From the NCBI RefSeq assembly GCF_024125425.1, contig NZ_JAMXWN010000007.1, positions 62,001-126,000 of the forward strand: DNA of 64,000 bases. Reading direction: 5' to 3'. The position numbers and the translations under genes were made by a program. The notes beneath the pieces were generated by a model, which was not told the origin of the DNA, did no database searches, and worked only from the letters and a program-made list of their open reading frames with translations. The stretch is from Sporolactobacillus kofuensis (GTDB lineage Bacteria > Bacillota > Bacilli > Bacillales > Sporolactobacillaceae). Within the stretch, counting starts at the first letter, position 1, and each line of letters opens with the position of its first letter. Positions 38,852-48,059 of the stretch are shown one piece after another.

Positions 38852-39735
38852 TGAGCAGCAAAGTCACCAATCGGATTGCATTGTCGGTCATCATTTTATG
38901 TGCTGCGGTCATGGCAGGTATACTCGTTTCGCTGTTAAGTTACATTCTATTTAAAGGTGTGACCAACATTTCATGGCAATTTCTGACGACATCAGCGAGT
39001 CCTTTTCTTGCAGGAGGCGGAATCAAAGACCAACTCTGGAACTCATTCTATGTTCTCATCATTACCATGATTCTTACCATTCCAATTGGTGTGAGTGGAG
39101 GCATTTATCTAGCTGAATATGCAAAGCCTGGACGATTAACATCTTTTATAAGAACCTGTGTCGAAGTCTTAGCTTCTCTCCCCTCAATTGTTGTCGGGAT
39201 GTTCGGTATGCTTATTTTTGTTAATTATTTCGGCTTTAGATTTTCTGTAATCTCCGGAGCACTTGCCCTAACCGTATTCAACTTACCAGTCATTGTTCGT
39301 GTGACCGAGGATGGATTCCGAGCTTTATCGCTTCATCAGAAAGAAGGCGGTTTGGCTCTCGGTTTGACACACTGGCATACGATTAAGACGATTTTGCTTC
39401 CCGCTGCTTTTCCAAGCATATTAACGGGTATTATCTTATCAGCAGGCCGTGTCTTTGGTGAATCAGCCGCATTATTATTCACAGCAGGTCTTTCTACACC
39501 GGATCTGAATTTTAGTAATTGGAATCCGATTTCACCAAATTCTCCGCTTAACTTGTTTCGGTCTGCTGAAACACTTTCCGTTCATATTTGGGCGGTCAAT
39601 ACAGGGGGAATCATGCCGGATGTGTCAAGAATTGCCAATGGATCAGCCGCTGTTCTTGTCGTCTGCGTCTTGCTTTTCAACCTGTTTGCGCGTGCATTAG
39701 GTAAGATGATTAACCAAAAGTTTTCTGGCAAGTAA
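38848..39735 (+). CDS. pstA: phosphate ABC transporter permease PstA
   Basis: About 295 residues with six predicted membrane segments and the permease loop GLALGLTHWHTIKTILLPAAFPSILTG. AAGGAGG just upstream and the ATGA overlap with pstC fix the start at 38848 or the adjacent ATG at 38851. The open frame extending upstream to 38767 is inside pstC and is not used. It forms the membrane channel with PstC. Confidence 0.95.
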   Translation: MMSSKVTNRIALSVIILCAAVMAGILVSLLSYILFKGVTNISWQFLTTSASPFLAGGGIKDQLWNSFYVLIITMILTIPIGVSGGIYLAEYAKPGRLTSFIRTCVEVLASLPSIVVGMFGMLIFVNYFGFRFSVISGALALTVFNLPVIVRVTEDGFRALSLHQKEGGLALGLTHWHTIKTILLPAAFPSILTGIILSAGRVFGESAALLFTAGLSTPDLNFSNWNPISPNSPLNLFRSAETLSVHIWAVNTGGIMPDVSRIANGSAAVLVVCVLLFNLFARALGKMINQKFSGK

Positions 39736-39751
39736 ATGAGGAGGAATTAAA

Positions 39752-40564
39752 ATGATACAGATGGAAAAAAATATAGTTTCATTTAATAATACTGTTGATG
39801 TTGAAGAAATGCCGGTTCAAATTAGCGTGGAAAATGTAAATATCTATTATGGAGAGAATCATGCGGTTAAAGATGTGAACCTTCCTATTCATGAAAAATC
39901 GATTACAGCACTTATCGGTCCATCAGGCTGTGGAAAATCAACTTTTATTCGCACGATCAATCGGATGAATGACCTTATTCCGGGAGCGAGATGTGAAGGA
40001 AGTCTTCTCTATAAAGATGTTAATATTTTAAATCCTAAAGTGGATGTTGTTCAACTGCGCAAAGAAATCGGTATGGTTTTTCAACAACCGAACCCATTTC
40101 CAAAATCGATCAGTGAAAATATTCAATTGCCTTTACGATTTGCAGGGGTGAGAAATAAAAAGACATTGAATCAAGTCACTGAAGACTGCTTAAAACAAGT
40201 TGGACTTTGGGATGAAGTAAAAGACCGACTGGATCGATCAGCACTGGGTTTATCCGGTGGACAACAACAGCGTCTTTGCATTGCTCGGGCGCTTGCTTTG
40301 AAACCAGATGTAATCTTGCTTGATGAACCAACTTCTGCACTCGATCCCGTATCGAGTGCAAAGATTGAAGAATTACTGCTTGAACTCAAGAACAGTTATA
40401 CGATTGTTATTGTCACGCACAATATGCAACAAGCTGCGCGTATTGCTGATTACACAGCATTTTTTTATCAAGGTGAACTAATTGAATTTGGTAAGACGAA
40501 AACGTTGTTTACGAATCCGGAGAAGAAAAGTACAGCGGATTACATTTCCGGTCGGTTTGGATGA
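39752..40564 (+). CDS. pstB: phosphate ABC transporter ATP-binding protein PstB
   Basis: A 270-residue ABC ATPase: Walker [10 protein letters not shown], signature LSGGQQQR, Walker B VILLDEP followed by TSALDPVSS, and the H-loop VTHNMQQA. It powers phosphate uptake. GAGGAGG precedes the ATG. There is no second pstB and no phoU after it; the next 260 nt hold a dispersed repeat and the phoP promoter. Confidence 0.96.
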   Translation: MIQMEKNIVSFNNTVDVEEMPVQISVENVNIYYGENHAVKDVNLPIHEKSITALIGPSGCGKSTFIRTINRMNDLIPGARCEGSLLYKDVNILNPKVDVVQLRKEIGMVFQQPNPFPKSISENIQLPLRFAGVRNKKTLNQVTEDCLKQVGLWDEVKDRLDRSALGLSGGQQQRLCIARALALKPDVILLDEPTSALDPVSSAKIEELLLELKNSYTIVIVTHNMQQAARIADYTAFFYQGELIEFGKTKTLFTNPEKKSTADYISGRFG

Positions 40565-40613
40565 TCAAGAACGTCTGTGTAAAAAGTTTCTCGGAGGGAT
40601 TAGGTGCATCGTA

Positions 40614-40720
40614 AGGCGTAGTGCGAGACGCCTGCGGAAATTGCGAGCCAAGTGAGACCCCGAAGATCACACGTATGTATGAGGAGGCTCACGGATCGCC
40701 TGCGGCAAGCGAGCACTGAA
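40614..40720 (+). repeat. dispersed intergenic element, copy 4
   Basis: GTGCGAGACGCCTGCGGA, AAGTGAGACCCCGAAGATC, GAGGAGGCTCACGGATCGCC and TGCGGCAAGCGAGC in the family order. It lies between pstB and phoP. Confidence 0.85.
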
Positions 40721-40788
40721 AGCCTCACAATCAAGAAAAGCTTATCACATACTCAAAAACACGTATTGCTGTATCTTCAACCAAAAAT

Positions 40789-40797
40789 TGTTATGAT
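40789..40797 (+). promoter_or_regulatory. extended -10 promoter of phoPR
   Basis: TGTTATGAT matches the extended -10 form. TTGCTG at 40766 is 20 nt upstream, too far to be a normal -35 box. Confidence 0.5.
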
Positions 40798-40828
40798 AAG
40801 ATATAGAGAAAAGCAGGGGGTGTGAGCC

Positions 40829-41524
40829 ATGGCAAAAAAAATACTGGTTGTGGATGATGAGCCATCTATTGTTACATTGCTCTCATTCAATTTAAAAAAA
40901 GCCGGTTATGATGTGCTCACGGCGACTAAGGGGACGGATGCTCTTCGGCTCGCCAAAGAATCGCGACCTGATTTGATGGTTCTTGATTTGATGTTGCCGG
41001 AAATGGATGGCATGGATGTTTGTAAACAACTGCGACAAGAACAATCCTTTATTCCCATTCTCATGTTGACTGCCAAAGATGATGAACTCGATAAAATACT
41101 CGGTCTCGAACTAGGCGCTGATGATTACATGACAAAGCCATTTAGTCCGCGAGAGGTAGTTGCTCGGGTGAAGGCGATCTTGCGAAGAACGGATTTGGGT
41201 AAACAAGAACAGCATGAGGTTTTGACGATTGGTGACCTGAAAGTCTATCCAAACAACTTCGAAGCGACTTTTAAAAATGAAGAAATGGTTTTGACGCCGA
41301 AAGAATTTGAACTCTTGGTTTATTTAATGAAGCACAAAGGCAGAGTCTTAACCAGAGAACAACTGTTAAATGCAGTATGGAATTATGATTTTGCCGGAGA
41401 CACTCGAATTGTTGATGTTCATGTGAGCCATCTTCGTGACAAAATTGAAGATGTGACACGAAAACCTTTATACATTAAAACCGTCAGAGGGTTGGGCTAT
41501 AAACTTGAAGAACCAAAGGCTTGA
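40829..41524 (+). CDS. phoP: phosphate regulon response regulator PhoP
   Basis: A 231-residue OmpR-family regulator: receiver domain with phosphoacceptor Asp53 and Lys103, and a C-terminal winged-helix domain (about 135-228; TPKEFELLVYLMKHKGRVLTREQLL). It is activated by PhoR under phosphate limitation and should bind the Pho box upstream of pstS in this window. It overlaps phoR by 20 nt. It could be confused with the WalR paralogue, but the neighbours support PhoP. Confidence 0.95.
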   Translation: MAKKILVVDDEPSIVTLLSFNLKKAGYDVLTATKGTDALRLAKESRPDLMVLDLMLPEMDGMDVCKQLRQEQSFIPILMLTAKDDELDKILGLELGADDYMTKPFSPREVVARVKAILRRTDLGKQEQHEVLTIGDLKVYPNNFEATFKNEEMVLTPKEFELLVYLMKHKGRVLTREQLLNAVWNYDFAGDTRIVDVHVSHLRDKIEDVTRKPLYIKTVRGLGYKLEEPKA

Positions 41525-43217
41525 CAGAAAAATATGGATGCGCTGGGGATTTGTGATCGCCGGCTTATTCTTCGTGGTTTTTGTTTCAAACGAAGTAATA
41601 CAAATAGCCCTGCTTCATCAAGATCAGCAAATGATGGATGAACGTAAGAATTGGATTGAATCTTTTGTTGTTCGAGACGGACGATTACAGATTGATCGTG
41701 AAAATGCGGGACTGATTCATTTTTCAAAAAAAGGTGACGTAAAAGTCACGATCTATAATCGTGAACGACAACTTCTCTATGATTCAACGGGGATGCAAAA
41801 TACGAAACTTCACCAATCCATTGGCATCCATCAGGTCAATGATCATCTGAGATACATAGCTCCACTACAAGCAGATCAAAAAACAGTCGGTTATGTGCAA
41901 ATTGAGGGCAAAAAAACGGTCATTATCGGTCTAAGTCTTATCTATTTCTTTATTATCATTGGGGGGATCGCTCTCCTTCTTTATAGAGATTACTTGGTAC
42001 GTTCCTATGCCAAACCGATTCGCTTTGCTTCACGCATGGCAGAAAATCTTCTTGAAGGTTCATATAACATGATTGCATCGGATCATGTCAAACGCGAAAG
42101 CGTGTTACGATTAAACTTAGCGATGAATCGCGTTTCAGATGCAATGCATGAACTCAGCCGTTCGTATCGGCGTCAACAGGATAGTATGTCCACACTTATT
42201 GAAAATATTGGTAATGGCTTGATCTTTGTCGATGGCAGCGGGCGCATTAACTACGTAAACCAAACATTCAAAGATGATTTTCATACTCCTGCAGCGCATT
42301 GGGAGTTGGCTGATTACCATGAGGTGATCCCGTACGAAAATGTGCGTCAAATGATCGATGAAGTCTTTGATTCGAAGAAAAAACTAGCTCAGCAGTTGCA
42401 TCTCACGGTAGGTATTGAACGGAAACACTTTGATGTCTCTTGTGCGCCGATTATTAATAAGCATCATAGAGTCAGGGGCATTGTGGTTGTCTTTCATGAC
42501 ATTACTGAAATAAAGAAGCTAGAGAACACGCGCAGAGACTTTGTCGCCAATGTATCTCATGAGCTGAAGACCCCAGTCACATCATTAATCGGTTTTACAG
42601 AAACACTTCTTGATGGTGCTCGCGATGATAAAGATCTAGAAGAGCAGTTTCTCCAAATTATGCTTCATGAGGGCCAACGACTTCAGAGCTTGATCACGGA
42701 TTTACTCGAACTCTCAAAAATTGAGCGGGAACATTTTGAACTCCATTGGGTGCAAGTTTCATTGAGAGAGCTTCTCGACAATGTGTTGTTGATTTTCAAA
42801 GAAAAGGTCACGACGAAGAATATTAAAATCGTACGCAAAAATGGCAGTGATGGCATTGTATTGGGTGATGCATTTCGTATTCGACAGATTATGATTAACT
42901 TGATTACGAATGCCATTGCCTATACACCTGAGAATGGAACAGTCACGCTTTCCATTCAAGAACATGAACAGGATGTTCAGCTCATCATTTCCGATACGGG
43001 CATCGGTATTGAGGCCGAACAAATTCCACGGATTTTTGAACGCTTTTACCGTGTCGATAAAGCAAGAAGCCGAGATTCCGGTGGAACAGGGCTAGGACTT
43101 GCCATTGTCAAGCATCTCGTAGAGGCACATGGAGGAACAATCCATGTGACCAGTACGCCAGGTAAGGGTTCTACCTTTACGATTACCTTTTTAAAATCAC
43201 CACCCATGATTGGATAA
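41505..43217 (+). CDS. phoR: phosphate regulon sensor histidine kinase PhoR
   Basis: 570 residues: TM1 at about 14-37, an extracytoplasmic domain (about 38-138), TM2 at about 139-160, a HAMP region, a PAS domain (about 225-335), a HisKA domain with His352 (VSHELKTP), and a HATPase domain with [16 protein letters not shown] and GGTGLGLAI. It phosphorylates PhoP. The TTG at 41505 lies inside phoP and has no close Shine-Dalgarno; the ATG at 41538 is an alternative start. Confidence 0.94.
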   Translation: MKNQRLDRKIWMRWGFVIAGLFFVVFVSNEVIQIALLHQDQQMMDERKNWIESFVVRDGRLQIDRENAGLIHFSKKGDVKVTIYNRERQLLYDSTGMQNTKLHQSIGIHQVNDHLRYIAPLQADQKTVGYVQIEGKKTVIIGLSLIYFFIIIGGIALLLYRDYLVRSYAKPIRFASRMAENLLEGSYNMIASDHVKRESVLRLNLAMNRVSDAMHELSRSYRRQQDSMSTLIENIGNGLIFVDGSGRINYVNQTFKDDFHTPAAHWELADYHEVIPYENVRQMIDEVFDSKKKLAQQLHLTVGIERKHFDVSCAPIINKHHRVRGIVVVFHDITEIKKLENTRRDFVANVSHELKTPVTSLIGFTETLLDGARDDKDLEEQFLQIMLHEGQRLQSLITDLLELSKIEREHFELHWVQVSLRELLDNVLLIFKEKVTTKNIKIVRKNGSDGIVLGDAFRIRQIMINLITNAIAYTPENGTVTLSIQEHEQDVQLIISDTGIGIEAEQIPRIFERFYRVDKARSRDSGGTGLGLAIVKHLVEAHGGTIHVTSTPGKGSTFTITFLKSPPMIG

Positions 43218-43220
43218 ATG

Positions 43221-43265
43221 ACCTGTGTTGCTTTAGAATATAATCATAAGCAGCACAGGTTTTCG
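43221..43265 (+). terminator. phoPR terminator
   Basis: ACCTGTGTTGCT pairs with AGCAGCACAGGT with one mismatch over a 16-nt loop; TTTTCGTTT follows. It lies 3 nt past the phoR stop codon. Confidence 0.75.
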
Positions 43266-43287
43266 TTTGCATTTCAGGAGGAAAATG

Positions 43288-45918
43288 ATGAATAAACTTG
43301 TATTAATTGATGGAAATAATGTTGTATATCGCGCCTTTTTTGCTCTACCACTACTTAGTAATAATCAGGGCATGTATACGAATGCGGTTTATGGTTTTGC
43401 GATGATGCTCATGAAAGTAATTGAGGAAGAGCAACCAACGCATCTTCTTGTTGCCTTTGATGCTGGCAAAACAACTTTTCGCCATGCAACATATAAGGAC
43501 TATAAAGGCGGTCGTCAGAAAACACCGCCAGAACTTTCACAACAATTTCCGCTCGTTCATGAATTGCTTGATGCAATGGCGATACGAAGGTACGAATTAG
43601 AGAATTATGAGGCGGACGATATTGTCGGCACCTTGGCACGGACGGCACATGAAGAAGGATTTGACGTCCGGATTGTCACAGGGGATAAGGATTATCTTCA
43701 ACTTGTGGATGATGGAATCAAAGTATCGCTGATCAGAAAAGGGATCACCGACACTGTGAATTATGATGTGGACATGGTTCATGAACGCTACGGGATTAAA
43801 CCCGAAGCCGTTATTGATCTAAAGGGCCTGATGGGTGACACTTCAGACAATATCCCTGGTGTTCCCGGTGTTGGCGAAAAGACAGCAACCAAACTTTTGA
43901 AGCAATTTGGAACGGTGGAAGGCGTCTATGAACATCTTGACGACGTCTCAGGAAAAAAATTGAAGGAAAAGTTGGAAGACAATAAAGCTCAAGCATTATT
44001 AAGTAAACAAATTGCAACGATTGATAAGCATTCCCCACTCACATTGACCGTGGATGCATGTGCTTATGAAAACAAGGTGACGGATCGATTGCGGGCATTG
44101 TTCCAAGAGCTTGGGTTTCAATCCTTGCTTGATAAGCTCGGTGATTCAGACGTGGAAGAACCTGCATCGGACCATACTGCCGTTTCGGTGGATGTCATCA
44201 GTCATTTTGAAGCGGAACAGCTCGTATCCCCTAGTGCATTAATTGTTCAGATGCTCGATGAGAATTACCATTATGGAGATATTTTGGGGTTTGCCGTATC
44301 CAATGCAGTCGGCACTTATTTTATTGAGACCGATCAAGCACTCCATGATAAAACTTTTTGTAACTGGCTAGAAGACCCGACAATGAAAAAAGTGCTCTTG
44401 GACAGTAAACAAGCTGAAGTAGCATTGAACTGGCGGGGGATCAAGTTACAAGGTGCCGCATTTGATGTTCGACTTGCTACCTATTTGATTGATACGGCGG
44501 AAGCAGGGCAAGATCTGGCATTTCTGGCAAGAAAGCGTGGGATCGCGACCATTGAAACGGATGATGCTTTTTATGGCAAAGGGGCAAAAAGGAAAATCCC
44601 AGAAGGCGACGGTCAGGCGCAACATCTGGGCAACAAGGCTGCAGCCTTACTTCAATTAGAGCCTAAACTCATCGAAGAACTGATGAATAATGAACAAAAA
44701 GCGTTGCTGTTTGATTTAGAACTTCCGCTTGCCCGCGTGCTTGCTAAGATGGAATTCACCGGGATTAAGGCAAGCAGTGAGACGTTAAAGGCGATGGGCG
44801 ATGAACTTGATCGCACACTGAACGTCATTGAACAGTCTATTTACGAAATGGCAGGCGTGACGTTCAATATTAATTCGCCAAAGCAATTGGGAGAGATTCT
44901 TTTTGAAAAATTACAGCTTCCCCCAGTGAAAAAAACGAAGACAGGCTATTCAACAGCTGCCGATGTGCTTGAAAAATTGCGTGGACGGCATGAAATTATT
45001 GGGAAAATTTTAGATTATCGCCAATTAGGAAAACTCAAGTCTACCTATGTAGAAGGCTTACTTAAAGTCATTCATCCGAAGACAGGCAGGGTACATACCT
45101 GCTATAATCAGGCACTTACACAAACAGGTAGGCTGAGTTCAACCGATCCGAATCTGCAAAATATACCCATTCGTCTCGAAGAAGGACGAAAAATACGTAA
45201 AGCGTTCCTCCCGACTCATGAAGGTTGGCAAATATTTTCAGCCGACTATTCACAGATCGAGCTCCGTGTACTCGCGCATATTGCCGATGATGAAAATTTG
45301 AAGGAAGCTTTTATTGAAGGTATGGATATTCATACCAAAACGGCGATGGATGTGTTTGGTGTGGACAAGGATGAAGTGACCGCACTCATGAGACGTCATG
45401 CGAAAGCCGTTAACTTTGGGATTATTTATGGGATCAGTGATTATGGCCTCTCGCAGAATCTCGGAATCACGCGGAAGGAAGCCGCTCGATTCATTGAAAA
45501 ATATTTGCAAACCTATCCGGGCGTTCAACGTTATATGGACGAAATTGTCAAAAAGGCGAGAACCGAAGGCTATGTGACCACACTCTTAAACCGCCGCCGT
45601 TACTTGCCGGATATTAATAGTCGAAATTTTAATAGCCGCAGTTTTGCAGAACGGACAGCAATGAATACCCCAATTCAGGGGAGCGCAGCAGATGTGATCA
45701 AACAGGCAATGATTAATATGGATATGCGGCTAAAAGAAGAACAGTTGACCACAAGAATGTTGCTTCAAGTTCATGATGAATTGATCTTTGAAGTTCCGGA
45801 ACAGGAGATTGAACGGATGCAACAGATTGTCCCGGATGTGATGGAACACGCGATTCAATTAAATGTTCCATTAAAAGTCGAATGTTCCTATGGCCCCACT
45901 TGGTATGATGCAAAATGA
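43288..45918 (+). CDS. polA: DNA polymerase I
   Basis: 876 residues. The 5'-3' exonuclease/FEN domain is at about 1-290 (LIDGNNVVYRAFFALP, GLMGDTSDNIPGVPGVG). A 3'-5' exonuclease-like domain follows (about 300-465) without the catalytic DxE pair, as in the Geobacillus enzyme. The polymerase domain is at about 470-876 (DYSQIELRVLAH, RRHAKAVNFGIIYG, VHDELIFEV). It handles repair and Okazaki-fragment processing. The ATG at 43288 suits the GGAGG 6 nt upstream. Confidence 0.97.
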   Translation: MNKLVLIDGNNVVYRAFFALPLLSNNQGMYTNAVYGFAMMLMKVIEEEQPTHLLVAFDAGKTTFRHATYKDYKGGRQKTPPELSQQFPLVHELLDAMAIRRYELENYEADDIVGTLARTAHEEGFDVRIVTGDKDYLQLVDDGIKVSLIRKGITDTVNYDVDMVHERYGIKPEAVIDLKGLMGDTSDNIPGVPGVGEKTATKLLKQFGTVEGVYEHLDDVSGKKLKEKLEDNKAQALLSKQIATIDKHSPLTLTVDACAYENKVTDRLRALFQELGFQSLLDKLGDSDVEEPASDHTAVSVDVISHFEAEQLVSPSALIVQMLDENYHYGDILGFAVSNAVGTYFIETDQALHDKTFCNWLEDPTMKKVLLDSKQAEVALNWRGIKLQGAAFDVRLATYLIDTAEAGQDLAFLARKRGIATIETDDAFYGKGAKRKIPEGDGQAQHLGNKAAALLQLEPKLIEELMNNEQKALLFDLELPLARVLAKMEFTGIKASSETLKAMGDELDRTLNVIEQSIYEMAGVTFNINSPKQLGEILFEKLQLPPVKKTKTGYSTAADVLEKLRGRHEIIGKILDYRQLGKLKSTYVEGLLKVIHPKTGRVHTCYNQALTQTGRLSSTDPNLQNIPIRLEEGRKIRKAFLPTHEGWQIFSADYSQIELRVLAHIADDENLKEAFIEGMDIHTKTAMDVFGVDKDEVTALMRRHAKAVNFGIIYGISDYGLSQNLGITRKEAARFIEKYLQTYPGVQRYMDEIVKKARTEGYVTTLLNRRRYLPDINSRNFNSRSFAERTAMNTPIQGSAADVIKQAMINMDMRLKEEQLTTRMLLQVHDELIFEVPEQEIERMQQIVPDVMEHAIQLNVPLKVECSYGPTWYDAK

Positions 45919-45984
45919 TCCGAAAGAACTAAGGGATTGCCGGGCGATTAGGTCGTGTATAGAGAGACATAAGGAGGGGACATC

Positions 45985-46824
45985 ATGCCGGAATTACCTG
46001 AAGTGGAAACAGTGAAACGGACATTAAATGACCTGGTGATTGGAAAGACCGTGAAAGATGTTGAAGTGCGCTGGCCCAATATCATTCGAAGACCTGCAGA
46101 TATTCATCAATTTCAAAAACAATTAATTGGTGAAACGTTGGAGGACGTTCGGCGCAGAGGAAAGTTCCTGCTTTTTCAATTTCATGATTTTGTGCTCGTT
46201 TCACATCTGAGAATGGAAGGCCGTTACCGCTTGGATCCTGAGAATGAGCTGGTTGATAAATATACCCATATTATTTTTCATTTTACTGACAATACAGCAC
46301 TCCGTTATCGCGATGTACGAAAGTTTGGGACCATGCATCTTTTTCGAAAAGGAGAGGAATGGAATCATCTCCCCTTATCAAAACTTGGCCCTGAGCCACT
46401 TTCATCGGAGTTGACCACCCAACACCTTGTGGCTGCTTGTCAAAACACACGACGCACGATCAAACAAGTATTGCTCGATCAGACCGTTGTCGTTGGCCTT
46501 GGAAACATTTATGTCGATGAATCGCTCTTTAAAGCAGGCATTCATCCTTTAACCACGGCGTGTGATCTATCGACAAGCAAATTGGAAGATTTGAGGGAGG
46601 CTATTGTTGCTACGTTGCGTGCTGCAGTTTCGCTCGGTGGTAGCACGATTCGTACGTTTGTCAACAGTCAAGGACATATGGGGCTTTTTCAACAACAATT
46701 GAATGTCTATGGGCGAAAGGGCGAACCATGCGAGCGTTGCGGTACCCCAATTGAGAAAATAAAAGCAAATGGGCGAGGGACACACTATTGCCCACATTGC
46801 CAACCACGAGGGAAAGCTAAATGA
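45985..46824 (+). CDS. mutM: formamidopyrimidine-DNA glycosylase
   Basis: 279 residues starting MPELPEVETVKR, whose N-terminal Pro and Glu are catalytic after Met removal. It has the H2TH region (GLGNIYVDESLF) and a C-terminal zinc finger (CERCGT...YCPHCQ). It excises 8-oxoguanine and has AP-lyase activity. AAGGAGGGG precedes the ATG. It follows polA and overlaps coaE by 4 nt; ytaF, between them in B. subtilis, is absent. Confidence 0.97.
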   Translation: MPELPEVETVKRTLNDLVIGKTVKDVEVRWPNIIRRPADIHQFQKQLIGETLEDVRRRGKFLLFQFHDFVLVSHLRMEGRYRLDPENELVDKYTHIIFHFTDNTALRYRDVRKFGTMHLFRKGEEWNHLPLSKLGPEPLSSELTTQHLVAACQNTRRTIKQVLLDQTVVVGLGNIYVDESLFKAGIHPLTTACDLSTSKLEDLREAIVATLRAAVSLGGSTIRTFVNSQGHMGLFQQQLNVYGRKGEPCERCGTPIEKIKANGRGTHYCPHCQPRGKAK

Positions 46825-47417
46825 TGAAAATTGGTTTGACCGGGGGCATTGCAAGTGGAAAAAGTACCGTTTCAAAGTGGTTCATTAAGCAGGGGTACCC
46901 TGTCATTGATGCAGATGTCATTTCCAGACAAGTGGTTGAACCTGGCGAGGCGGCATTGACAGAAATAGCGAAACAATTCGGTGGTCAGATGATTCTCCCA
47001 TCGGGCAATCTGGATCGACGCAAGCTTGGAAAACTCGTTTTTCAAAATGCCGAGAAACGCAAACAATTGGATGACTTAATGCACCCTGTCATTCGTCAAA
47101 GAATGATGAAAGAATTGGACCAACTTGAGCGAGTAGGCATACAAACCGTGGTTCTTGACATTCCACTTCTTTTTGAAAACGGACTGGAGACTTTAGTGGA
47201 TAAGATCATTGTTGTCACTGTTACAGAACAGAACCAAAGGACACGATTAATGGCTAGAAATCGATTCAGTTCGGATGAAGCTCGTGCACGGATTCATGCA
47301 CAATTACCGCTTACTGAAAAGGTACGAAAGGCAGATGCGGTCATTGACAATAATGGTTCTATTGAACAAACTGAGGCACAATTAGCCAAACTAATTAAGA
47401 AGTGGTCTCTAGTATAA
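46821..47417 (+). CDS. coaE: dephospho-CoA kinase
   Basis: A 198-residue P-loop kinase with KIGLTGGIASGKSTVS and VIDADVISRQV near the N-terminus and LDIPLLFENG in the middle. It phosphorylates dephospho-CoA in the last step of CoA synthesis. The ATG at 46821 overlaps the mutM stop (ATGATG); either of the two adjacent ATGs may serve. The B. subtilis neighbours gapB and speD do not follow. Confidence 0.96.
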   Translation: MMKIGLTGGIASGKSTVSKWFIKQGYPVIDADVISRQVVEPGEAALTEIAKQFGGQMILPSGNLDRRKLGKLVFQNAEKRKQLDDLMHPVIRQRMMKELDQLERVGIQTVVLDIPLLFENGLETLVDKIIVVTVTEQNQRTRLMARNRFSSDEARARIHAQLPLTEKVRKADAVIDNNGSIEQTEAQLAKLIKKWSLV

Positions 47418-47434
47418 AAGATCCATAACAACAT

Positions 47435-47476
47435 GTACCGGCTCGGCTTTTCAACCGGTGTCCGGTACGTTACAAT
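47435..47476 (+). promoter_or_regulatory. nrdR promoter with embedded CCGG-rich inverted repeat
   Basis: TTTTCA (47448-47453), a 17-nt spacer and TACAAT (47471-47476) form the likely promoter. GTACCGG (47435-47441) and CCGGTAC (47462-47468) are perfect inverted arms; the right arm sits inside the spacer. The repeat could be a coaE terminator stem or an operator. Confidence 0.5.
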
Positions 47477-47509
47477 AAGTTTATCGAAACAGCGAATGAG
47501 GTGAAAATA

Positions 47510-47989
47510 ATGCGCTGTCCAAGCTGTAAACAAATGGGGACGAAAGTACTGGACTCCCGTCCGGTTGACAATGGACGGGCGATCCGAAGACGCAGAGAAT
47601 GCGAGTTGTGTCATCATCGGTTTACGACATTTGAGAAGGTCGAGCAAACGCCGCTTGTCGTCGTGAAAAAGGGTGACAACCGTGAAGCGTTTAGTCATGA
47701 AAAAATATTGCGCGGGTTGATTAAAGCGTGTGAGAAACGTCCGGTACCGCTTGAACGGCTCGAACGGCTTGCAAATGATGTTGAAAAAACACTTCGTGAT
47801 GAAGGACGCTCAGAAGTAAACAGTCATGAAATCGGAGAAATTGTGATGAATGAACTTGCGAAAGTGGATGAAGTGGCCTATGTCCGTTTCGCTTCTGTAT
47901 ATAGGCAATTTACAGACATTAATGTATTTGCCAAGAAGATTCAGGAATTGAAAGATCAGCTGGAAAAAGAAAAAAATAGCAAGAAGTGA
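47510..47989 (+). CDS. nrdR: ribonucleotide reductase repressor NrdR
   Basis: 159 residues with an N-terminal zinc ribbon (Cys3, Cys6, Cys31, Cys34; [12 protein letters not shown]) and an ATP-cone domain (about 48-138) that senses ATP/dATP. It represses nrd genes by binding paired NrdR boxes. GAGGTG lies 7 nt before the ATG at 47510; the GTG at 47501 is in that ribosome binding site. It precedes dnaB-dnaI as in B. subtilis. Confidence 0.96.
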   Translation: MRCPSCKQMGTKVLDSRPVDNGRAIRRRRECELCHHRFTTFEKVEQTPLVVVKKGDNREAFSHEKILRGLIKACEKRPVPLERLERLANDVEKTLRDEGRSEVNSHEIGEIVMNELAKVDEVAYVRFASVYRQFTDINVFAKKIQELKDQLEKEKNSKK

Positions 47990-48059
47990 CCGATTGAGGG
48001 AAACCGGTTGAAATCGGATCACTGAATTCTGCGCAGGTACGCAGAATGGAGGAAAGGGC

